Shown piece by piece: positions 32,581 through 45,879 of a stretch of 64,000 bases of DNA. The stretch is from positions 15,969,819-16,033,818 of the forward strand of contig NC_084924.1 in assembly GCF_958298935.1 (NCBI RefSeq). The letters are read 5' to 3'. Origin of the DNA: Phragmites australis (Eukaryota; Streptophyta; Magnoliopsida; Poales; Poaceae). The notes under the pieces are model-generated. The model made no database searches, had not been told where the DNA came from, and saw only the letters and a list, made by a program, of their open reading frames with translations. The position numbers and the translations under genes were made by a program. Each line of letters begins with the position of its first letter. Position 1 is the first letter of the stretch.

Positions 32581-33249
32581 TCAGTTAGCACAGATTTGAG
32601 CTTGAAGAAGCACCGAGTTCTCACCTCTTCACCCAGCTTTTGGGTGACGTACGTCTACCTGTCCTCACCCACCCACATCCCCGCTCATCGGATTGTCATC
32701 CTATATCACCTCACCTCCTTGCCGGCAAACTGGTCTGCCGTTTCACCGCCAATTTCACCCGGAGCCACCATAATATTTTTCTTGATTTGTGCAGGGTGAA
32801 ATGACCGACGTGTCATGGGTAGACATGTTTAAATGCCAAGCTAGGTTGGGTTTTGGGCCGGGCTTTGAAAAGCCTAGCTTCAAAACCTCAAGCTCGAGCT
32901 TGGCCCAAGCATGATGTTGAATAAATTTTGCATGCCCAAGCCTAGCCCAATGCAAAAAGGCTAAGCCTGAGGCCCAGCGTGAAGCCTAAAATAGCCAAGC
33001 AAAAATGCATTCATATACAGAGAAAATTAAGCATAATGTATTTGTTTCAAGTTGACATGGTTCAAATAGCCTCCAAGACTCACAAAGTTCAAAAAAATCA
33101 AACAAACTTCACCTGTCAGCCTATCACTTACACATGGCGTCGTACCAATATTATCTCTGTATAGACATTGAAGAAGAAACCGAACTTTCATTTAAAAAAA
33201 GAATAAACCAAACTGAGATTATGTCCATGTATCTAATAGAACAAAAACA
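32581..33249. other. Spacer after the LINE
   Basis: About 32820-33000 is rich in GGGCCGGGCTT / AAGCCTAGCCC motifs in both orientations, resembling ends of non-autonomous DNA transposons in grasses. No boundary could be fixed. No coding region was recognised. Confidence 0.4.
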
Positions 33250-34260
33250 TCAATTCTTTATAGGATATTTTATATGGCGACCCGTCGCACTGCGCGCAAC
33301 CCTGCGCCGATGTCGGAGATGAAGATGAAGCTGGCCACCATGGTTAGGGTTCCAAGCTAGGGTGAGGGTACAGGGGGCGCACTCTCCCCTAGACCTAGAT
33401 TCCTCAACGGGAGGCAAATGATGGGAGTTTGGCACGATCTTTTGAGAGGTAGTGATAAATCAATTGGTGGAGACTTGACATTGAAGATTCAAGACTTCCA
33501 ATTAGAACTAAACACAACCCTCACAATCGCTAAAGTATAGCCCTGTTGGTTAGCAACCACGCCAAGACACGGTTGACCACACCAAGACACTAGCACAAAA
33601 CTATTTTTCAGTCTGCTTGTAACGTTTTTCCTAGTTGGGTTTGAACTATCAGCAAGAAGGGGACTATAAAGATGAGCAACTACTCCAATTGGCTATAAAA
33701 ACTGATACTATAATCTTTCTTACATGCATGCGAATTGGGAACACAAGCTAGAACATGATAGATGCAATCTGAATATTGCTAATTATCAATAAGCATATGA
33801 TAAAGTGGGTTTCGACACACCAAAGTAACAACCTAGTTGGTCCGGTACAAAGGCGATATCTCAAAAACAAAGTGTGTAGACTTAACCTAAGAAAAACCCA
33901 AGTCTAAAAGTGGCGGCAACAATTGTTATAAGAGAATGGAAGACGGTAGCCATGGATGTGGCTGCCAAGGGGGTGGACATCCTAGGGCACCCCTTGGGTG
34001 GGGGCACACACCAACTTGGTCCTAGGTTCCAAACGACATTACAAGGCTCAAGGCCCGATAAAAAGGTGATATAACATCTAATAGAAAACAACAATGACTT
34101 GTAACGACATTTTGAAGGCCTTTCTGGACGAATTTTGATGTGTGACTAGATCCATTGGAAAGATCATAAAATAAGCTTTCAAGTACTCATACGCCTCCAT
34201 CAACTCCGGATGAAATAATTATGGCTTTCGGAAGGTGGTGCTGTTAGGCTATCCCAAACT
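33250..34260 (-). repeat. Gypsy LTR-like fragment related to the CRM-like LTR
   Basis: Read on the minus strand it has blocks matching the 25570 LTR. AATTAGCAATATTCAGATTG (about 33766-33785) matches 25867-25886, and CTCCACCAATTGATTTATC (about 33450) matches CTCCACCAATCGACTTATT at 26044. GGTCAACCGTGTCTTGG-like sequence also occurs in both. The order of blocks agrees with an LTR in reverse orientation. Ends were not determined. Confidence 0.65.
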
Positions 34261-34586
34261 GGTTGCGGTTGTGTCAATATAAGAAAGTAAAGGTAGGCTT
34301 GGCCATGTAATGAAAGTAGTTGTACATGTTAGAGTAGTCATATTCATAGCTCGTGCAACACATTATTATGATCACCATGAAGTAGGGGAATTAGTGGCAT
34401 GTTATTGTTCATCCTCGCAATAACCTTATCATCATGTAAACCTAAAAAATCACGCACACAAAAATATACTTGTTGCAAAGGAGCTGTATGAATTGTCTAG
34501 CTGTGGTTGCATCCATGATGAACGTGGTATCATCCTCTTCCCTTTCTTGACAACAAACCGTCCCTCAGTTTGAACCGATGTGTATA

Positions 34587-36610
34587 TCATGACAATTTAA
34601 TCTTCTTTTTTGATGTACGTTTAGTGGTTCTAGTGTATGGCAACAACCAAAAATGCTCCCATGTTTGTGACTGATTTTGTTGCTTGAAAACAAAGCTAGG
34701 GGAACTCGATGTGACATGATTAGTGCTATTGCAATTTTCTAGTTGATCACATTGTTGCACAACAAAAGGAGGTTTCAAATTTGAACAAATATAAGCTCGA
34801 TACACCAACATGATATGTATTCCTAGATAACCTTGGCAAATCAGAGTATACAAAAAAGACTCGCCTCTAAACTACTTAGGCCACACAAAATATCAAATTC
34901 AATATAACCCAAAGTTTTTAAAGAAGATAACAATTTCAGCCCATCTTTTTCACTAGCAATGTGAAGAACATGTCTACTTTCAGCTAAAGTGTTTGGTCCC
35001 AAAACAAAATTAACATGTTCATTCACTAGTTGTGGTATAGATACAAGTGATGTATTATCACACAACTCTTCTTTATCATAAGGAACAACAAGCAAGTCAT
35101 TCTTGTGATAAAGGTAAATTAGTTTGTTGTCCACTAAATGTTGCTCCAACATAGCATGAGTAGTGGTCAATTGCAGTACACCAAAATAATTATTACCTTG
35201 TGTGAGTGTCACCATTTTCATGGCCTTTGTTATCTTTCTCATCTAATATAGGTGCATTATCATTTGTGCCTTCTTGAAGCAAACATGGTTCAATAGAAAA
35301 CATTGCTTTGTCTTTCTTATCCTCATTTCCTTGGTAGATTTGATACTCCTGCAAAATGTCATGTACAGGAGGAGGTGCAGCAAGGACCTCCTGAAAAGAT
35401 TGCATTTATTTGTGAAGTCTAATATAATCTTCAAACTCACAAGCAAGAGTAAACAAATTAGAGAAAGAATCATATTTGTTGTCAACAAGTATGTCCTGAA
35501 TTTTCTTATCAAGGCCATAAAAAAATCTAATCTCCTTAGCTTCATCGGTTTCTTCTAAACCACAACATGTCAATGATTAGTAAATCAACTGCTAAATAAT
35601 TATTTGTTAAATAGGGATACAAGTTGGCCATAGAATCGTACCGAAGATAGAGACATAGATTTTTCTACAGGTCCAGGCCTCCATTAGGATAATAGCCCTA
35701 CGTCATGTCTTGCCTCGATTAATCTCAAGAGTAGGTATTCCAATTGGGGCGGGGGGGGGGGATTATGTGAGTCTTGTCCCAAGGATCTAGGTGGATTTCT
35801 CCCTGTTATAAGTCCTAAAAGCCCAAGCCAGGTGACTCTATTATGTCATAGATCTTTGCTGGTTGTCTCTAATTTCTACCCGACTAGACTTGCTCTGAAC
35901 TTTCGCGACTTCGAAGTTCTCAAAAGCGCGAGTTGGCTTGCGTATTGATGAATGTTGAAAAGCTTGTAAGGTGCTTGTTCTGTTTTACCCTGGATGTACC
36001 TCCTCCCCGTCCTCTTATAGTTGGGGAGAGGTAGTTGTACCCTACTTGGACTCATATGAGCGTAATCTTCCCAAATTGTGATTTTCCCGAAAATCTAGGA
36101 GAACTTTACCAAATATGGGGTTAGTTCCTTGTCGGATACGATTATGTACCAAAATTTTTGCCATATGCCTTAATTATTTTATGGTAGCTACGAACCATAC
36201 CAAAACGAGTAATGCAAACATGGACCGTGGATACCCTATCCAGATATTATATATTTATGATGATATATAATAAATAATTATATATCCTTATCACAACACA
36301 AGAAGTACATTTATAATTCCTGATAGTATTCTTTTACCATGTTATTATCCTGTTCTATATGTTGTAGTTTATTGAGCAAAAAATCAACATGGGATTTAGT
36401 GACAAATCTATCTCTCATAAGCCTTTTTGTGTCTCTCAAAATTCAAGGTAACTCATTATAAGCACACAAATTCTTCCACCAAATTGATGCAATTATAGTT
36501 AAAGCACTAGCGACATTCCTAATCTTCCGTTTTTCACACATACGACATTATGCAAAAAAATTGTCCATCACTATTTCCCAACCAATATACTTACATCACC
36601 AAGTTCATCA
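34587..36610 (-). pseudogene. Gypsy gag remnant, split by a solo LTR
   Basis: Minus-strand gag is seen first at 36610-36299 (IIASIWWKNLCAY, RFVTKSHVDFLLNKL, MVKEYYQEL). It resumes at 35562-34587 with KEIRFFYGLDKKIQDILVDN, FTLACEFEDYIRLHKQMQS, DLLVVPYDKEELCDNTSL and VLHIASEKDGLKLLSSL. The two parts join across the LTR at 35568-36293. I recognise the second part as the tail of unclassified grass gypsy gag proteins. Several stops are present. Confidence 0.75.
35568..36293 (-). mobile_element. Solo LTR, Tat family (726 bp)
   Basis: Flanked by CAACA on both sides (35563-35567 and 36294-36298). On the plus strand it starts TGTCAATGATTAG, the same start as the Tat LTR at 46870 (TGTCAATGATTTG). The shared block 'ggataata...tacgtcatgt' occurs near 35690 and 46990. 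No internal element sequence is left, so it is a product of LTR-LTR recombination. Confidence 0.88.
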
Positions 36611-37170
36611 CAACAAGAAAAAGATGAAAGGATATAATGCGAGCCAGTGGGAGGAAATGCAATAACGGTGGTGTGGCTGTCATGCAACTTTATTGTCTTA
36701 TAACCCTATGGATTAAAATTTTGGTGAAATTTTGTGAATTTCAAGAATTTTGGAGGGGAATGAAATATCTAATTATGGAATTTTCTTTCACTGACATGTG
36801 GGACCCACAGAGCATAGGACAAAAAATGACCGAAATTTTGGTGAAATTTCGTAAATTTTGATCTTTTCGCAGGTGAACGAAATTTTTTTTGTAAAACAAA
36901 ATTGAAATCCTTGGCATTGTTAATAGCAAACAAGAAAATACACAGGTGTATATTTTCCTATCATCTACTAGGATTTGATCATAGAATAAAGTCACACTCT
37001 CTCGAGCTACTCCTAATCGCCATAGTTAAATTGGCCCAACCTTGGTATCTATCTAAACTATAAATCCACAAATGTGTTTAGTGTTGAGCACCTCATCCAA
37101 CACCTCTAGATCGAATTCAACACCTCCAACGCCTCCTTGTACATTTTTCCTAATTTGCGTCATGTCTTCC
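36611..37170. other. Spacer with a short direct repeat
   Basis: AAATTTTGGTGAAATTTTGT at about 36716 recurs as AAATTTTGGTGAAATTTCGT at about 36833, around a GGGACCCACA-containing segment. This suggests a small unclassified repeat. No gene was seen. Confidence 0.5.
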
Positions 37171-37219
37171 TGCCTGTTCGCATATTGAAATAATGATCAT
37201 GTTTGCGTATGGATACGTG

Positions 37220-38060
37220 TACTAGATCGGAAAATATTAGGGAATTAATCATGGTTGAAATCCACAACTCACCCTATTCTATTCATCCCAGATGTACCAA
37301 GATGTTCACATATCTGAGGGCCAAATATTGGTGGTTAGGAATGAAGGTAGACATAGCATGATTTGTCGCTTGATGTGACATCTGTCAAAGGGTCAAAGTA
37401 GAGCACCAAAGACTTGCAAGATTACTACAACCATTACAGATCCCAACATGGAAGTGGGATAAAATTGGTATGGATTTTATAGTTGGACTACCAAGAACTA
37501 AAAAGGGTAACAACTCTATATGGGTTTTAGTGAATCTCTTGACTAAAGTAGCACACTTCATACCCATTAAGACGACCTATAGCGGAGACAAATTGGCAGA
37601 CTTATATGTTGGAAATATTTTGAGGCTGCACGGAGTCCCTAGTAGGATCATCTCTGATCAAGGACCCCAGTTCACAGTAAGGTTTTGTAAAAGACTACAT
37701 ACTACCCTGGGAACTAAACTAGATTTTAGTTATGCTTACCACTCGCAGACTGATGGAGAGCCGAAAAGAGTGAACCAAGTTCTGGAAGATCTTCTAAGAG
37801 CTTGTGTGTTAACCTACGGGAAAGTTGAGGAGAAAAGTCTAGCATATGTAGAGTTCTCTTACAATAACAGTTTTCAAGCTAGCCTGAAAATATCGCCATT
37901 TGAGGCATTGTATGGATGAAAATGAAGAACACCTCTACTATGGTCAGAAGTAGAATAGCGTTCACTCTTCGGACCCACGATAATAAACAATGCAGAAGAA
38001 CCAATTGCCAAGATAAGAGAGAATCTGAGAGCGGACCTCCAGGCCACCTCTACACAGTGC
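37220..38060 (+). pseudogene. Gypsy integrase fragment, Tekay/Del-like
   Basis: The zinc-region tail CDICQRVKVEHQRLARLLQP (with a frame break) leads to WKWDKIGMDFIVGLPRTKKG and VPSRIISDQGPQFTVRF, which hold two Asp. The Glu-containing helix follows in HSQTDGEPKRVNQVLEDLLR. ISPFEALYG ends an open run at 37917. A further short part reads IAKIRENLRADLQA to about 38050. The C-terminal domain is cut off where LTR sequence starts. Confidence 0.85.
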
Positions 38061-39440
38061 GGTTGAGCAGGCTGTGTGTCACTACCCATTGGCAAGGACA
38101 GCCGGCCACTCCCACCAGTGAACTATCGATATTGGTGGGCCGACCCATCCCCCTTAGCCCATGAGCCAATTGGCCCGAGGCCTCCACCATGGGCCGCCTC
38201 GATACACTGCAGCCTAGGCCCAAGCCCAAGCCTAGCTCAAGACCAGACTCGACCTAGATCCAATTCAACCCTAGCCCAATATTGTTTAGTGGGATCACCT
38301 ATGGGCCTCACCCATGAATAGTAACTTTTTGGAATTTCTTGATTTAATTTTAGATTAATCTTTCAGGAGTCATACACTTCTCCGTTCGGACTCCGATTTC
38401 GGTGATTCTTTGTCCTAAATTCATATAAATTTGAGTTATATCTTTCTGCCATAGTGTGATATCTATTAGGACTTATTTAGTTTTCCATTTGGTGTTATTG
38501 ATTCTTCTAGCGTATGCCTTCATTAATTAATTGTGCTTTCCAGAACTAGAAAATTTCACAGAGAACCTAGAGGATCTTGATTTCGACCAAGGACTAGAAG
38601 AAGACTTCGGAGAAGGTAAATCCTATCTCCTTGATCATTTTTAACCTAAGTTTCAATAATATAGTTGATCAACTTAAAACTTGACTTATCATCGCATGTG
38701 TTGTATATTGTGCTATTTCAAACTGCTTGCAGTAGTTAAAACCTATCAAACTATTGCCGTGACATAAATGTCATTATCCTAAATCCATGTCACTCTAGTA
38801 TTACATTTCATTATCTATATTAACATCCAACGATGCCATGATATCTAGCATGCGTAGGATTGAATACATCTCTTCGGAGATGTCTCTTATGGAATACATC
38901 TCTTCAGAGATGTTGCTTCATTGAATATCACTTCATCTCATATGCCATGAATCCTTTATGATTGTAGAATCCTTGATATTGTGTGGGATATGGCGGGTGG
39001 TGTGTAAAATGGGTGAAATCGTTTTGGTTGGGGCATGTAGAGTAGTCCTTCGGTGAAGATGCTCTTCGGGGCTTGAGTTACCTACATGGTACTAATTACT
39101 AATGTTGAAGATGCCTTCCTCGGTCGTATAAGTACTAAATCATTTTGCCGTCATGCTAAGCTACTCCAGTTCAACAAGGCATCCTATTATGGGCATGACT
39201 TGACTTTTCGATATCCCGACCAAGCTGGACATTTTACTAGGAAGCTAGGGGAGCAACAAGAACCCTATCGTTTTTCAGGTGGTCGTGGGGATGTTTATTG
39301 AACTAGACTCTTTACGAAGGTCCAGGTGGTACCTTGGCATCTCTTACATAGTCTTGGAGCACTTGGAGTGTCTTGTAGTGTAGTCCGACAAAGGGAGGTG
39401 ATAGAAGTGTCTCGTTATGATTCGTACCTTCGCATGAAGT
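38061..39440 (+). repeat. LTR fragment, Tekay/Del-like, plus orientation
   Basis: Matches the reverse complement of about 49060-50480 through many blocks. Examples are the GAATAGTAACT region, TTCGACCAAGGACTAGAAGA (38582), 'gaatacatctcttcggagatg' and GAACTAGACTCTTTACGAAG (39299). Both ends are truncated. It joins integrase on the left and minus-strand RT/protease on the right. Confidence 0.8.
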
Positions 39441-40209
39441 AGTTGGAGTCTGACCCTATAGTAAAGAACTAGGTCTGATGAATCAATTTTCTTGTAATTC
39501 TCTAATCTACTCCTATTCTTCCAGTTCATTGACTGTCATTCTATAAAGTCTCTGAGCAATCAGGGTGGTTCCAAGTAAGTGATCAATGATGAACTCTATT
39601 TCGCGATCTAGTGGCATAATAAGTAATTCCTTCGGGAATACATCTGGTATTCATAAATAATTGGCACATCTTCTATTGACTTGGCAGATACGTTACATAC
39701 CAAAAGGTCCAATTTGGGTCCTTTAGGTTCAAACTATACTTTGATTCCTTCATGATTGACTAGGGTAACCTTTCTACTAGAACAAGCTATATTTCTCTCA
39801 TACTTGGTTAATCAATCCATATCAAGGATGACATCTATTCCATCCGAATTCAGTGCCACTAGGTTCTCTAGGAACTCTACCCCACTTAAAAGGAGTTTGA
39901 CCTAGGGGCACCCTAGGCATCACAAGATATTTCCCACCGGAAATTGGATAAGCATAGGATTCTTAAGAACAACAATTGGAAACTCATTAAGTGTAGCAAA
40001 CTTTGAAGAAACAAATGAATGCAAAGCTCTAGAATCAAATAATACCGTTGCAAGAGTTGAACTGATGGGGAACTCACTGAGTTTAACCTCTGGCGCTTCC
40101 TGTGCGTGAATGTGGTTCACGCGGCCTCTCCCGAAGGTCTGTGCAATCCTCCGTGGCTATCCTACGGATTGGTTCCATCCTCATCATGTTCCTAATGTTG
40201 AGACTCTAG
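39441..40209 (-). pseudogene. Gypsy protease and beginning of RT (Tekay/Del-like)
   Basis: Minus strand from 40120: HIHAQEAPEVKLSEFPISST, then LATVLFDSRALHSFVSSKFA. The protease active site DSG reads DSR here. Further on, MPLDREIEFIID and ELQEN-FIRPSS mark the protease-RT linker and RT start, reached at about 39460, where the plus-oriented LTR fragment takes over. Stops are frequent. Confidence 0.8.
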
Positions 40210-40214
40210 GGGTT

Positions 40215-43209
40215 AGTAACACCCAGTTTTAACGGATAAAACCAAGTATGGATTATGCGTGCCCAAAAAGTTTAACACACATTAGGACATCACAGGTAAA
40301 ATAACAAAAGCAATAATTTAACTTACAATTGTTTAACTCTTACAAAAAGACTTCACCTAATCAACTATATTAGCTAAACTATAGCAACTAAATGATAACA
40401 ATAGAACAAAAACATCAGCGACCACATGACTCCACAGGCACCGACCGGAAGATATGCTCCTAGAACACCAGATTGTCATCTTGAAAATCTTCAGTCCTCC
40501 ACTAAGCAGCATATGAATTGTGGGAGATAGTAAGGGTGAGCACATGGAGTACTTAGCAAGTGTGGGAAAATAATGATATGCAGACTCTCAGCACGAATAG
40601 GCTAAGACATGGTATATTTGCATAAATGCAAGTAAGAAAAACAGTAATGTAATTCAAAAGCATTAAACTGTTATTAAATGAATGTAACCCAACAACACAA
40701 TAATTAGACATTATCCAGGGCTAACCACCCTGCAACCATAACCATCCAACCATCACCAGACCACCAACCTATAACCAAAACGAAAACCAACTAATCATTT
40801 GAGGATCCAAGTCCCCCATAACCGCAAGCACGGCTATTATAACAGTTTTACATTCAGCAGAGGTTGTCCAACTTTTAGCCATGAGTCGTGGTATCCATGT
40901 TACGTGTTTGCAAGACACTTAACACACACCAATAGTGTACCACCAGGAAATTACTACAAAGCATGGTCCATCATTAGGTCCTAATACTCCAACAAATGCC
41001 AATTGGGTGTCTAATCAATATGCTAAGCCTTACCCATATCAATCTCGTGTTTGGTACGGTATTTCTTATGTTGTCGCTCTATGAACCGATCCTTATATGT
41101 GACACTTGGGAAAAGACTACTCAACAGGGCAATAACCAGTAGAAAGAGGGAGGAAACAGATGTTACAGCCATCCTAACCAAAGAGACAACTGCTTGGAAC
41201 GAATCTACAAGCCCACCACACTTACCATCATAATCCTACCAACTCTTTGCCCAAGTTATAGGGTTCCATGTTACTATATCAAGTTCACCATGACTATTGC
41301 ATATATCCACTAATCATATATATGACACCACCTAACATCCCGACAGCATGGCTAAGCAATTCTACCCGGAAGACTCATGTTAACCACCTCTTAGGCTTCA
41401 AGGAATGTAAAGGAAAACTAGGGTAAACCCTAACATAGGTGACTATACATCAATTTGACAAACATTGCATGCAATTTTGTTAAATATTTTAAAACATAGG
41501 TTCAAGATGATCAAGGACACTTGCCTTCTCCTTACTGCTGCTCAGTGCACTCTAGCTCCTGGTCTTGACGTTCCTCAAACTGATACAGGGTGTTGACGTC
41601 TAATCGCATAATTATTGGCAAAGTACACAAACAAAATACACTAACAACATAGCACAAAACGAAATAACAACAAGATAAAACCTATCTAGAAAGATAGAGC
41701 TCTAAAAAAATGAATCTAACGACGCAAGAATTGCTTAAAAAGGAGCTAGAACAAAAAAGATATGTTAAAAACAAGATTAGGGTTTAATCTAAAAAGAAAA
41801 TGACTTAATTTGAAAGAAACAAAACGTTTAGGGATTAAAGTGCAAAATGATAGGGGCTTTTAAGTGAAAATAGGAAAGTTAAGGGGTCTATTTGCAAAAT
41901 TACCAATTATCATGATTATTTGGAATTATTTTTATACTAAAAATCATATTTATTGCGCATAGGCTTACTGGGCTAACACGTGGACTGACACGTAGGCAGA
42001 TCTGCTGGCTTGGCGCACACATGGCATTGATGTGGTAGGGTGACATGGCAAAGGAGTTGACTGGGATTAAAAAGAACATGTGTTCGCATGTGATTGGCTG
42101 CTAAAGGGGTATTCTAAGATCTAATCTCACCCGTCAGTTCTAGATCTGATGGTCGAGAGAGGTAGTGGCCAGATGGGAGACAACCAACGACAGTGGAAGG
42201 GAAACAGCGGCGGTGCACGGCCGCGGAAGTCACCAGAACCTTGTTGTCGGTCGTGGGGTGCGTCGGCGTGCGGCGGAACACAAAGAGAAGGGCCAGGGGA
42301 TCTTGTTTTGGGGCTTACCATGGGTGAAGCGGCTCAGGAAGGTGAGCGGCAACAACAGAAGTGGCGGAGAAGCTCGGGAAATCAAACGGGAGGTAGCTCC
42401 GACAGCCGGGAAGCCAAACTGATAGCGGCACATGCTTCAGCGAGCGATGGCAGGTCTGATGGGTGGTTCGGGTGAGGCAAGGCGGCTCTAGAATGGCACG
42501 GTGGTGACCTCCACCGAGGTGGCGACTATGGCGGCGACGATGACTCGAGATTCAACGACTAGGGCTCGAGATTCGGCATGATTGGATTAAAGGGAAAACC
42601 AAGGGGCGACGAGGACCTATATAGGTGGCAAAGGGATCGGGGAGGCGTAGGACTCCAAGGGCGGCAGCGGGAGTCCTTCTCAGATACGGCAGCGGTGTTG
42701 AGGTCGACTCAGAGATGACGAACGCAGGAAGGAGGTGGAAATGGGGCGAACGCCCTCGGCTGCGCAGGTGGAGCGGGCTGGTGTGGAGGTGGGCTGGCAA
42801 GTGGATGCTGGGACAAGGCACGACCCACGCGAGAAAGATCAACAGGGTCGAGGGTATAGACTAGCTTAGGCCAAGCGGGGAGGGAGAGAAGGAAAATTGG
42901 GCCTGGTTAGAACTAGGCTTTGGGTTTAGAGAGAGAGTTAAGGGTTTTTCTTTTTATCCTTTCCTTTTCGAAATCTATTCCTTTTGAAATTCAAATCAAA
43001 CTCAAATAAAAGGCACAAATCAAAACCAAGCAAACCCCCCCCCCCCCCTAAATGCCTATTCCAGCATGAATGCATCCAAATAAAATATATCCTATGTAAA
43101 ATTAGATTTATTTTAGAAAATAGGTTTTAACCTATTCTATTGTTTTAAACCCTAATTAATTCTAGGAAAACTTTTAGGAAATTGCAAAGTTGAAAACCAG
43201 GGTGTTACA
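40215..43209 (-). mobile_element. Solo LTR of a large gypsy element (2995 bp) between gag and protease
   Basis: GGGTT occurs directly on both sides (40210-40214 and 43210-43214). The ends form the short inverted repeat TGTAACACCC (minus strand at 43209; decayed to AGTAACACCC on the plus strand at 40215). A GC-rich block lies at about 42140-42870. A GATCAAGGACACTTGCCTTC-type block at 41510 suggests minus orientation. Removing it restores the gag knuckle-to-protease order. Confidence 0.85.
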
Positions 43210-43214
43210 GGGTT

Positions 43215-44446
43215 TCCTGTGGATTAGAACGAGCCAGAGAATTGCTCCTGTCAGCATTGGGGTAGTTTCTCATGAAGTGTGCAGATTGATTGCAGATAAA
43301 GCATGCTCTCTACACATTTGGTGGCATTGGAGTGTTGCTCTGCTGGGATTGCCCTGTATTTGGATTGCAGTAGGCTAGTGCTGTTGGGCAGGATGTGGAT
43401 CCTAGAGTTTGATACTGCATAGTCTGCCGCTGTTGGTATTAGGTTCTCTATCGAGGGCCAAGTCTATTCCCCTGGAACCTATTGTCCTACTACCTCGGCC
43501 TCTAGTCGGTGGATTTCCTCTTCCTCTCAAACTTTATGTGTGCACGAGCTTCTTCTAAGAGAATTTTCTTGTTCATCAAAGTGTTGAAGGATAGATGACC
43601 AGCACTAGATGGACATACAAACTATGATGCAGTCCTTTCTTGAAGTAATCATGCTTCTTCTTGTCAGTTGACACATCCTCGGGTGCATAGAGGGAAAGTT
43701 TGATGAACTTCATGATGTACTGGTTCACCATCATCGAACCTTTCTTCAGGCTACGAAACTCGCCAACCTTCATATCCATGGATCCTTCTAGCACATGATA
43801 TTTCCTGAATTCCTTGTAGAACTCTGCCCAGGTGATGGCTTCAGCGTCCTCTCAGGCTTCGTAATAATTCTCCCACCATTTCGTTACTGTATAGGTAAGC
43901 TAGTAAACCACCAAATTCACCCTATCTCAACCTTCATAGTTGATGACACTGAGCTTCCTGGTGATGGCCCTAAGCTAGTCATCAGCCTCCAGTGGCTCTT
44001 TGGTGTTATCGAATGTTAGAGGTTGGATCCTCATGAATTTTGCCATCTTACTCTAGGATCTGAAACCATAACCTCGGTTAGTGTTTGCTCCCTGTGTTAT
44101 GGCCTTCATCAGACAGGTCTGATTGGCCATTACTGCCACTAGGTCATTAGCTGGTGGTGGGCGCAGTTGGGTCCTCTAACTACTGCGGAGGCTTTGTTGA
44201 ACCTCCTCCTATTCAGACTCTTGGTCTCCTACTAGGTTTTCCTCCGCCTCATTTTCCTCTACATACTCTTCTTGTGCACTTTATTCATGGTTAAGTTCAT
44301 TCTCAATAGCTCTCTGCCTCTTCCTCTACCTCATCCTGCAACAACTCTGCCTCAACCCCTTTGGTCCTGCTGGCCTGCTCGGTCATCTTGGCCTCCATGA
44401 CCTCTCCCTCTTGTACTTCCACTTTGGATTCACTCTCGTGGGCCAT
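43215..44446 (-). pseudogene. Gypsy gag (Tekay/Del-like)
   Basis: The frame begins MAHESESKVEVQEGEV at 44446 and runs with several stops. It passes FMRIQPLTFDNTKEPLEADD and a WAEFYKEFRKYHV-type segment, then MKVGEFRSLKKGSMMVNQYI (43760). The zinc knuckle CFICNQSAHFMRNY (about 43275-43320) has Tyr in place of the last Cys. The continuation lies beyond the solo LTR at 40209. Confidence 0.8.
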
Positions 44447-45870
44447 GTTGGTGAGCATCCTTTGGCGTCACTGCTGAATATGAGACGATTGCCTTACTTG
44501 CTCCTTCTGTTCTTTGAGGATAAGAGAGAAAGCAAGAGTAGAGGGACGAATCTACAAGATGGGGGCAAGCGAGATACAGCATGAGGGCAACATTGCCAAG
44601 AGACATCAAGAAGCAGCACAACACACAAGGCACAAACATACATAGATTATTATACAAACTTAGGACTATCTTCACTAGGCCACTACTACAAGAGTTTCTG
44701 GATCTAGTACATGATGACATAAGAACACTCGTGGAGCATTAGTCTAGAAGGTTATATACAAAAAGCTATTGAAAGGCCTTCTCCTTCTACTAACTCAACA
44801 CAACGCATCATCTTTAAGTATCGGTTGTAGATCCATTAGTGGCATTGTCGGTGGCTGACTCAACTAGTGTGGAGGTCCCTACTAGAGACAAGGTGGAGTG
44901 GAGTCAGAGAACCCATCGATGCCATTGTTGTCATGGTCGCTAATGAGCTCGCGCTAGATAGGGTCCTCCTCCTCAGAGTTGTTGGCTACTAGCACAATGT
45001 CTCCATCCTCGATCGGCTCTGAGGGCACCAGACCTCCTCTAGTGGCTGGGATTGGTGCAAGACCGATCCTACCTTCTGCTATGCCTGTTGTTGTATGTAT
45101 TGGTAGTAGAGGAACACCTAATAGGACAATGTGGGTGGTCTGGCTCGCAGGTAACCTGAGGGTGCTCTTTCGAGCAGTCCATCTGACACAAGAGCCATCC
45201 TAGGCATTCCGCATAGTAATCTCTCTGCAATGCTCCCTCACTACCCTCTACCATCCTCGGTGGGTCCTCTCAGCGGTGTCCTCGGCAATTGTTACCTAAA
45301 TTTTGAACTAGTCCAACATCACAAGGAGAGCTCTTTCTCGTGTCTCTAACTCCTCTGCCCTCTAGGGACTAACCAACCACTACTGGAAGCATGTCTCATG
45401 CAAGTGCTCCAAAGAGTGGATGTACTGTGTTGTGATGGCTAAGGTGGAGTCATCCTCCTCCTGACCTGGACCTTCCACTGTATCCATACGATAACACCAA
45501 GCGACGCACGAGCTACCCGCAATTGGGAAGTGACTCATGGGAGTGCATGCCACCTCACTAGTGTGTCTCCTTCACAAGTATTGAAAGGCCTCATAGGCTG
45601 CTTGCTAGTATGTGTCGGAGTACCATACACCGCTAACATCGACTCTCCATGGCTGCCAACTTGGGTTCCTCTCGCAGTCGAAGATATGAGAAAAAAGAAA
45701 AGAGCTTATATTGCCTTTAGATCGAGAAAAGATTTCATTGCACTGGGTGCGCGTTTGAGATAAGGAACCTAAGAAGCAACTTATCTCATTGTCAGGAATG
45801 AGGATGCACAAAAAGAAAAGTAAGGTATGAAAAGAATTCGATCGACTTCCTAGGTGATATGATCTATATT
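44447..45870 (-). other. Probable leader of the Tekay-like gypsy element
   Basis: Lies upstream of the gag start on the minus strand and before the Tat fragment. Short open stretches occur on both strands, none recognised. No LTR or primer-binding site of this element was found here, so its 5' end appears lost or displaced. Confidence 0.4.
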
Positions 45871-45879
45871 ATTACAAAG

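Noticed and set aside
40215..43209. DNA transposon with TAACACCC inverted ends
   Set aside because: The 5-bp GGGTT duplication and TGTAACACCC...GGGTGTTACA ends fit a gypsy LTR better than a cut-and-paste element.
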